Shown here piece by piece: positions 1 to 5,547 of a stretch of DNA of 5,547 bases. The position numbers and the translations under genes were made by a program. The notes under the pieces are model-generated. The model had not been told where the DNA came from and ran no database searches. It saw nothing but the letters and a program-made list of their open reading frames with translations. Within the stretch, counting starts at the first letter, position 1. Every line of letters starts with the position of its first letter. The stretch is from Salaquimonas sp. (GTDB taxonomy: Bacteria > Pseudomonadota > Alphaproteobacteria > Rhizobiales > Rhizobiaceae). The stretch lies in contig JAHEHW010000150.1 in the NCBI GenBank assembly GCA_024639745.1, forward strand, positions 1-5,547, read 5' to 3'.

Positions 1-826
1 CATCCGAGATCAGCGGATCAAACCCGGCTTTTTCCTCGATGGCAGGCGTAAAACTGTAACCGCGATGCTGATCGCCTTCGATTACGATGCGCTCGCGGTA
101 GTCGTTCAAGTCTCCGCATACCAGCCAGCGCATTTTGCCTGCCCTTTCCGAACCGAATTTTTCCTCGATGATACGGCGGGTCGCCCGCGCTTCCGTCAGA
201 CGCAGGGGCATCGTGTAGTCGCGACCGTCTTCTCCATTCTTTCCCGGCCCCATCGACTTGAAATGCACGACAAATAGGGTCAGCGGTTTGCCGCCGATGC
301 GAAAATCGATTTCGAGGCAATCCCGCCTGAATATTCGGTCGAAGCCGGATGAAACGACTTCAGACAGTTCTGGCGTCATCAGGCCGAGGTCGTCGAAGGT
401 AAGCGCGGCATGGCTGTTCATGCCAACGAATTCGATCGGCTGACCGTCAGGCGTTTCTGGTCTCGCCATCACCGCGACATCGATGCCGCGCCCGTCATTT
501 CCTTCCATCAGATATTTATGCCGAAAACCATGGCCAATCATCTTGAACAGATAACCGTATTCGAAGGCATGAAGCGCATCGAGATTCTCGACCTCTTGAA
601 GGCAGATGATATCTGCCCGGCAATCGGCAACCGCAAGTGCCGTCAATTGCATTGAATCGTCCGAGAGCGAAACCATTCGGGCCTGCTCCAATGCATCATA
701 TTGCGCCTGGTCCTTTATATCGAAAACCGAAAGTGACCGGTCCATGCGCAATTCGTTGCGGAACCCGGAAAAATCAAACCTGTTCATCAGGTTCTCGGCA
801 TTAAACGTAGCGACACGCACAGACAT
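1..826 (-). CDS. Endonuclease/exonuclease/phosphatase (EEP) family protein, 3' end outside window
   Basis: The reading frame is open from the ATG at 826 to the window edge, giving 275 residues without the C-terminus. The EEP (DNase I-like) fold is recognisable from ATFNAENL near the start (N9), the metal-ligand motif ICLQEVEN (E78), GRGIDVAVM (residues 112-120), VVHFKS (H188) and CGDLND (D239, N241). The closing SDH-type catalytic motif would lie past the edge. These residues build a divalent-metal phosphodiesterase or phosphatase site. The substrate cannot be told from sequence, because the family includes nucleases, lipid phosphatases and other phosphodiesterases. There is no signal peptide or membrane segment, so the protein is probably cytoplasmic. 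The ATG at 826 is chosen because it sits directly before the conserved first strand. The ATG at 842 is in another frame. The Shine-Dalgarno is weak (CGGA about 8 nt upstream). The family call is firm; the specific function is unknown. Confidence 0.9.
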   Translation of the reverse strand, partial: MSVRVATFNAENLMNRFDFSGFRNELRMDRSLSVFDIKDQAQYDALEQARMVSLSDDSMQLTALAVADCRADIICLQEVENLDALHAFEYGYLFKMIGHGFRHKYLMEGNDGRGIDVAVMARPETPDGQPIEFVGMNSHAALTFDDLGLMTPELSEVVSSGFDRIFRRDCLEIDFRIGGKPLTLFVVHFKSMGPGKNGEDGRDYTMPLRLTEARATRRIIEEKFGSERAGKMRWLVCGDLNDYRERIVIEGDQHRGYSFTPAIEEKAGFDPLISD

Positions 827-856
827 TCAAGAATCCGGTCATTTGAAAACGCCACA

Positions 857-884
857 ACTCTAGCCATCGGCCAAGGGGAAGCAA
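857..884 (-). promoter_or_regulatory. Possible promoter of the EEP gene
   Basis: On the minus strand, TTGCTT (884-879) and TAGAGT (862-857) are separated by 16 nt. They lie about 30 nt before the EEP start codon and would give a leader of roughly 25 nt. The match to the sigma-70 consensus is partial, so this is only a candidate. The rest of the 827-1040 gap shows no other convincing signal apart from the ribosome binding site of the plus-strand gene. Confidence 0.25.
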
Positions 885-1025
885 CCACCAAAGAAAGGCA
901 TTTCGAGAAGCTTTTAATCCGCCGTCGGAGGTTTCTTCTCTTCCGCCATGCCGAATTGGGGTGTTCACCCGATGCAAGGGGGCACAGAAACAAATGATGA
1001 TACCTTCATCGAGGGAAATCTTTCA

Positions 1026-1034
1026 AAGAGGAGA
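1026..1034 (+). promoter_or_regulatory. Ribosome binding site deciding the BA14K-like start
   Basis: AAAGAGGAG lies 6 nt before the ATG at 1041. It sets the start there rather than at the in-frame ATG at 948, which would put 31 polar residues ahead of the signal peptide. Confidence 0.75.
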
Positions 1035-1040
1035 ACCAGA

Positions 1041-2505
<1,465 letters not shown>

Positions 2506-2529
2506 TTAGTCGTGTTGTTATTCGATTTT

Positions 2530-2544
2530 GCCGGGAAACCCGGC
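2530..2544. other. Perfect GC hairpin between TetR gene and ilvC
   Basis: GCCGGG (2530-2535), loop AAA, CCCGGC (2539-2544): a six-base-pair perfect stem 3 nt past the TetR stop and 33 nt before ilvC. In the direction of transcription it is followed by AAAA rather than T's, so it is not a standard intrinsic terminator. It may stabilise mRNA ends or cause pausing. If TetR and ilvC are co-transcribed it would lie between the two cistrons. Confidence 0.5.
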
Positions 2545-2547
2545 GCT

Positions 2548-3246
2548 TCACCTTGCCGATCCCCCGGAATTCGCTCCGAAAAGGACCAGAAAACGGTCCG
2601 CCGCTTCCGCGGCGCGTTGCCTGACCCACTCCCGGTCAAACTTTGGCGCCTCTCCTAACAGCGCCCGTACCTGGAAATCCGCGACCACCAGGCCAAAAAA
2701 GACATGGAATACCTCGCCGCTGTCGTCAAAAACGAGCAGGCCACGATCTCGCCCCAGCTCGAAAAGCGGTTTCAACCTGCGACGCATGCCATCGGGACCA
2801 TAGGTCAGCACGATTTCGCCCAACCGGCTCTTGCCGCTGCCCGCGTGACTGATCGCCATCCGGTTCAGCGCGATCGAAAGATCCCCGCCGATAACCGAAA
2901 GCCAGCTTTGGGCGAAACTAGCAAGCGCCTCCCTGAGGGCTTCACGGTCAAGACGACCCGCCGGCAGTTCCGGCATCCGCACCTTGGACGCCTGCCATTG
3001 GACGGTCGCGATCAGCAATCCATCGCGGTCGCCGAACCAATTATAAAGCGTCTCTTTCGAGCAACTTGCCTCCCTGCATACGCGTGAGAGCGAAAACCGG
3101 TCTCCGGCCTCGACCATGAGTGACAAGACGACATCGAGCACTTCCCGATGACGGTCGCTGAATGAGGCCGCCGTGACGCCGTCGCCCTGTTGCGCGAGAT
3201 CGCTATCCGGCCCACCGGCATCAGCATGATCGAGATAACCTTCCAT
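2548..3246 (-). CDS. TetR/AcrR family transcriptional regulator
   Basis: A 232-residue protein with the TetR architecture. After a polar, probably disordered N-terminus (1-28) comes the DNA-binding helix bundle (about 30-82), whose helix-turn-helix reads FSLSRVCREASCSKETLYNWF, with the recognition helix around residues 62-71. The rest is a helical ligand and dimerisation domain; the stretch from GDLSIALNRMAISHA to the FHVFFGLVVADFQVRALLGE region resembles the AefR-like TetR C-terminal type. The ligand is unknown. It lies 87 bp downstream of pdxJ and 51 bp upstream of ilvC, all on one strand. The ATG at 3246 has no Shine-Dalgarno. An in-frame stop at 3282-3280 with no start codon between leaves it as the most upstream possible start, and no later start precedes the DNA-binding domain. 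A palindrome just upstream suggests autorepression. Family call is firm; targets are inferred. Confidence 0.93.
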   Translation of the reverse strand: MEGYLDHADAGGPDSDLAQQGDGVTAASFSDRHREVLDVVLSLMVEAGDRFSLSRVCREASCSKETLYNWFGDRDGLLIATVQWQASKVRMPELPAGRLDREALREALASFAQSWLSVIGGDLSIALNRMAISHAGSGKSRLGEIVLTYGPDGMRRRLKPLFELGRDRGLLVFDDSGEVFHVFFGLVVADFQVRALLGEAPKFDREWVRQRAAEAADRFLVLFGANSGGSAR

Positions 3247-3277
3247 AAGCGCGGCAGTACCGTACCGTACGGTACAC
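3221..3277 (-). CDS. Possible 18-residue leader ORF overlapping the TetR start
   Basis: A perfect Shine-Dalgarno, AAGGAGG (3293-3287 on the minus strand), lies 9 nt before a GTG at 3277. That frame runs 18 codons to a TGA at 3223-3221, covering the palindrome and overlapping the first 26 bases of the TetR gene in another frame. A TTG at 3283, in the same frame, is an alternative start. If real, its translation could help ribosomes reach the TetR ATG, which lacks its own binding site, on transcripts coming from pdxJ. The peptide resembles nothing I know and could be chance. It would not be made from a transcript starting downstream of the TTGACA element. Confidence 0.2.
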   Translation of the reverse strand: MYRTVRYCRAYGRLSRSC

Positions 3278-3283
3278 TGTCAA
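3255..3283 (-). promoter_or_regulatory. Putative autoregulated promoter and operator of the TetR gene
   Basis: A perfect 14-bp palindrome, GTACCGTACGGTAC, occupies 3262-3275. It sits in a wider set of near-symmetric half-sites, CAGTACCGTAC (3255-3265) and, on the other strand, CAGTGTACCGTAC (3279-3267). Immediately upstream on the minus strand is a consensus -35, TTGACA (3283-3278). The -10 is poor: GGTACT or TACTGC around 3261-3254. The palindrome therefore fills the spacer of the only good promoter-like element before the gene, a typical layout for TetR self-repression. The palindrome is directly seen; its use as operator is inferred. Confidence 0.6.
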
Positions 3284-3333
3284 GCGCCTCCTTGCAGACA
3301 TCGGGAAATTTTGATCCGTAGAAAGAGAACGGC

Positions 3334-4083
3334 TCAGCCGGCTTCAAGCGCGTCGCTGAACCGGCGCACGGAACCAGCATAGCCATGGATCAGCGCATCC
3401 GCGGTGAGACCATGCCCAATCGAAACCTCCGCAAGATCCGGGATGGATTTCGCAAGCAGCGGCAGATTGTCGAAGGTCAGGTCATGTCCCGCATTGACGG
3501 CCATTCCATATTGCCTCGCCAGAGCGGCGGTATGGGCAAGTTTTCCAGCCTCCCGCTCGGCTGCTTCCGAATTGTCATGCGTCGCGCCATAGGGGCCGGT
3601 ATACAGTTCGATCCGATCGGTCCCGGTTTCGCTTGCAGCAAACACCTGCTCTTCGCTCGCATCTGGATCGCAGAATAGCGAAACACGCATTCCCTTCTCC
3701 TTAAGCCTCGCGACGGTCGACTGCAGATAAGATGCATGCTTTTGAAAATCCCACCCGTGATCGGATGTCGCCTGCGCCGGATCGTCGGGAACCAGCGTTA
3801 CCTGCTCGGGCTCATTCGCCTCCACGAGTAGCAGAAAATCCTCCGTCGGATAGCCCTCGATATTGAACTCCCTGTCCGGGAATTCGTCGTCAATCAGCGC
3901 GCGCAATTTCGGCACATCGGAAAACCGCGTATGCCGCTCATCCGGCCGCGGATGAACGGTTAGACCAGCCGCGCCTGCCGCAAGCGCTATACGGCCGATT
4001 TCAATCACATTGGGCCAGGGCAAATCCCGCCGATTACGCAGCAGAGCGACAGCATTCAGATTGACGGAAAGCTTTGCGGTCAT
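3334..4083 (-). CDS. pdxJ: Pyridoxine 5'-phosphate synthase
   Basis: PdxJ condenses 1-deoxy-D-xylulose 5-phosphate with 3-amino-2-oxopropyl phosphate to give pyridoxine 5'-phosphate, the last ring-forming step of the DXP-dependent vitamin B6 pathway, as a cytoplasmic TIM-barrel octamer. The product is 249 residues, the normal length. It begins [19 protein letters not shown] and carries the active-site set: H44, R46 and H51 in [14 protein letters not shown]76 in NIEGYP, H200 in NAGHDLT, and the phosphate-binding [11 protein letters not shown] near H224. It is of the divergent alphaproteobacterial type rather than the E. coli type ([10 protein letters not shown] where E. coli has NIDHIATLRN). 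The ATG at 4083 is preferred over the in-frame ATG at 4125, which would add 14 unrelated residues. Its Shine-Dalgarno is weak. The gene is divergent from the GGDEF gene and upstream of the TetR gene; no terminator follows, so read-through into the TetR gene is possible. Confidence 0.97.
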   Translation of the reverse strand: MTAKLSVNLNAVALLRNRRDLPWPNVIEIGRIALAAGAAGLTVHPRPDERHTRFSDVPKLRALIDDEFPDREFNIEGYPTEDFLLLVEANEPEQVTLVPDDPAQATSDHGWDFQKHASYLQSTVARLKEKGMRVSLFCDPDASEEQVFAASETGTDRIELYTGPYGATHDNSEAAEREAGKLAHTAALARQYGMAVNAGHDLTFDNLPLLAKSIPDLAEVSIGHGLTADALIHGYAGSVRRFSDALEAG

Positions 4084-4240
4084 TTCAGAGGGTTTCCGGC
4101 GCGGTGAAAATTCGGATCCCCACACTCTTATCGTTTCAGCTGTCTGTGGTCCAGCATGATCCGATCGGTAAAAATAATTGTAATTGTTAAGGAATTATCC
4201 CCTTTTGGCGATCACTATACCTGCAACCTCTGGTTTAAAG
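4084..4240. promoter_or_regulatory. AT-rich divergent regulatory region between pdxJ and the GGDEF gene
   Basis: This 157-bp gap must hold the pdxJ promoter and, if still active, that of the GGDEF gene. Positions 4170-4200 are clearly AT-rich against the surroundings and contain an inverted repeat, ATAATT (4174-4179) and AATTAT (4193-4198). An 8-bp palindrome, CCGATCGG, lies at 4161-4168. I cannot assign a sigma-70 pair with confidence on either strand, nor a known regulator site. Confidence 0.35.
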
Positions 4241-5547
4241 GTGAGCCAAAAGAAACAGGGAAATCATCGAACGCCTGTCGGAGGGCTTCTATCGATCATG
4301 TTAGATAGGCGGCAATTGAGCGCCAACCCTGCCCTGGTGAAACTGAACGGATACCAGACGGAAGAAGAACTCCTCAAAGCTATCACAGATATCGGAAAAA
4401 ATGGTACGTTGACACCCGACGACGGGACGAGTTTCAGCGTATTCTCTTCGAAAAGGGCAAGGCCACCGATTTCCGGTCGGAAATTTATCACCACGGAACC
4501 GGTGAGAGAATATGGATCAGCGAGAACGCCAGGCTCGTCTATAATCGCCAGAATGGCGAACCGCTCTATTACGAAGGAACCGTTCGCGAGATCACACAGG
4601 AAATTCGAAGCGCACAGATCGAGGAACGTTTGGTGAAGTTGTCCTTGAATCTTCCTGGCGGCCTTTTCCAATTACACCTTTCACCGGAAGGCGTTTTTTC
4701 GGTCCCTTATGTCATCGAGTCATTCATCAAGCTGATGGCCCATCAAACCAGCGGGGCGATCGGCAATCCGGACAATTACCTGAAATATATCCATCCGGAA
4801 GATATTCACCACTATATTCAGGCTGTTAAGGACTCTGGTGACCGTCTGTGTCATCTGAACCATCGGTTCCGCTATCAGCGCGAGGTTGGCACCTATCGCT
4901 GGCTCCATATCACCGCGACACCCGAAAGACAGGAAGACGGCGGCACGATTTGGCATGGTCATGTCAGCGATGCAACGATTCAATGCGAAAACGAACACCA
5001 GCTTCAGCGCCTCGCCTATAACGACGCCCTTACCGGCCTCCCCAGACGGGCAATCCTCGACAACAGTCTCCCCGCAATCATCGAGAGCTGTGACCGGAAA
5101 GGAGAATGGGCGGCTGTCCTCCTGTTCGACCTCGACGGCTTCAAGTTGCTCAACGACAGGCATGGGCACGATGTCGGTGACGCGATTCTCGTTGAGGCGG
5201 CAAATCGGTTAGAATGCAACACGCTGGATACCGACTTTGTGTATCGCTATGGCGGGAATGAGTTTGTTGTTGTTGCCAACGATCTGGGAACCAACCTGAG
5301 TCAGGCGACGGAACATGCCCAAGCCCTGGCCGAGAAAATCAGGTCTTCATTTGAGGAATGCTACAAGATTCGAGGTCTGCGACTCTCGGCGACCAGTTCG
5401 ATCGGAATTGCGTTGATAGAACCGGGCAAATCGGTTGCTGAGGAAATCCTGACAACAGCTGATGACGCAATGTATGGCGCCAAGCGACGGGGCGGAAACA
5501 CCGTCTTCATCCCAAACAAAGGGCGTTCTTGCGAAGCGCCTCCGACA
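4241..5547 (+). pseudogene. PAS-PAS-GGDEF (diguanylate cyclase-like) protein, frameshifted at the 5' end, running off the window
   Basis: GGDEF proteins make or sense cyclic di-GMP, with PAS domains as signal input. The first PAS domain is spread over three frames: GTG 4241 with SQKKQ; then 4260-4298 (EIIERLSEGFYRS, stop at 4302); then from 4298 (LDRRQLSANPALVKLNGYQ to DIGK); then from 4402 (WYVDTRRRDEFQRIL, ERIWISENARLVYN, EGTVREI). Joining these restores a normal PAS/PAC domain to about 4600. The last frame is open from 4309 to the end. It holds a second PAS domain (about 4624-4990, PGGLFQ and YIHPEDI, ending WHGHVSD) and a GGDEF domain (5011-5530) with DALTGLP, FDLDGFKLLNDRHGHDVGD and RYGGNEF. 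The signature is GGNEF (5251-5265), not GG[D/E]EF, and there is no RxxD inhibitory site before it. GTG 4633 behind GAGG (4621-4624), or ATG 4735, could start a shortened PAS-GGDEF product. Sequencing error is the alternative explanation for the shifts. An EAL domain could follow outside the window. Confidence 0.75.
4396..4401 (+). other. A6 tract at the frame change in the first PAS domain
   Basis: The frame ending ITDIGK and the frame beginning WYVD meet exactly at six A's. A seventh A would give GGA AAA AAA TGG and join them. This is the kind of site where slippage, phase variation or a base-calling error occurs. Confidence 0.7.

Noticed and set aside
959..970. Short inverted repeat GGGTG-TT-CACCC upstream of the BA14K-like gene
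   Set aside because: Five-base arms without a recognisable promoter next to them are expected by chance; no regulator can be assigned.
948..1040. N-terminal extension of the BA14K-like protein from the ATG at 948
   Set aside because: It would place 31 polar residues before a normal signal peptide, and the good Shine-Dalgarno belongs to the ATG at 1041.
2530..2544. Hairpin read as an intrinsic terminator for the TetR gene
   Set aside because: No T-run follows it in the direction of transcription; the flanking run is A's on that strand.
4186..4198. TTAA near 4187-4190 as a CtrA site
   Set aside because: Only one half of the TTAA-N7-TTAA pattern is present; the second half would fall on TCCC.
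4184..4240. TTG at 4184 as the start of a 150-residue protein
   Set aside because: The first 19 residues resemble nothing, and the following sequence is only one piece of a frameshifted PAS domain. The frame ends in out-of-frame sequence after 4401.

Overview
The window looks like a chromosomal segment of an alphaproteobacterium of the order Hyphomicrobiales (Rhizobiales), probably from the Rhizobiaceae/Brucellaceae/Phyllobacteriaceae side. The main reasons are a small secreted protein with the BA14K signature, which is largely confined to this group, a short-form IlvC of rhizobial type beginning [18 protein letters not shown], and moderate GC (mid-50s % by eye). No species can be named with confidence. 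No tRNA, rRNA, CRISPR array, insertion sequence or integrase is visible.

Layout from left to right. Positions 1-826 (minus) hold most of an endonuclease/exonuclease/phosphatase (EEP) fold protein whose C-terminus lies outside the window. A 214-bp divergent gap follows. Positions 1041-1511 (plus) encode an exported BA14K-like protein that converges on ilvC. The two genes meet at a bidirectional hairpin terminator (1418-1456). ilvC (1474-2493/2496, minus) encodes ketol-acid reductoisomerase of branched-chain amino-acid synthesis. A TetR/AcrR regulator (2548-3246, minus) lies 51 bp upstream of ilvC in the same orientation, and pdxJ (3334-4083, minus) lies 87 bp upstream of the regulator. After a 157-bp AT-rich divergent gap, positions 4241-5547 (plus) carry a PAS-PAS-GGDEF protein whose 5' end is broken by about three frameshifts and which runs off the window.

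The genes do not form one pathway. pdxJ (vitamin B6) and ilvC (valine, leucine, isoleucine, pantothenate) are housekeeping biosynthesis, with the regulator between them. A perfect 14-bp palindrome lies just upstream of the regulator, between a consensus TTGACA and the start codon, and suggests autoregulation. The GGDEF gene appears to be decaying or variable: its N-terminal PAS domain is frameshifted, one shift lies at an A6 tract, and its signature reads GGNEF.

The region is mostly ordinary. The items most worth a second look are the BA14K reading frame that runs through its own terminator, the frameshifted GGNEF protein, and the start region of the TetR gene, which may be leaderless or may have a small upstream ORF with a perfect Shine-Dalgarno.
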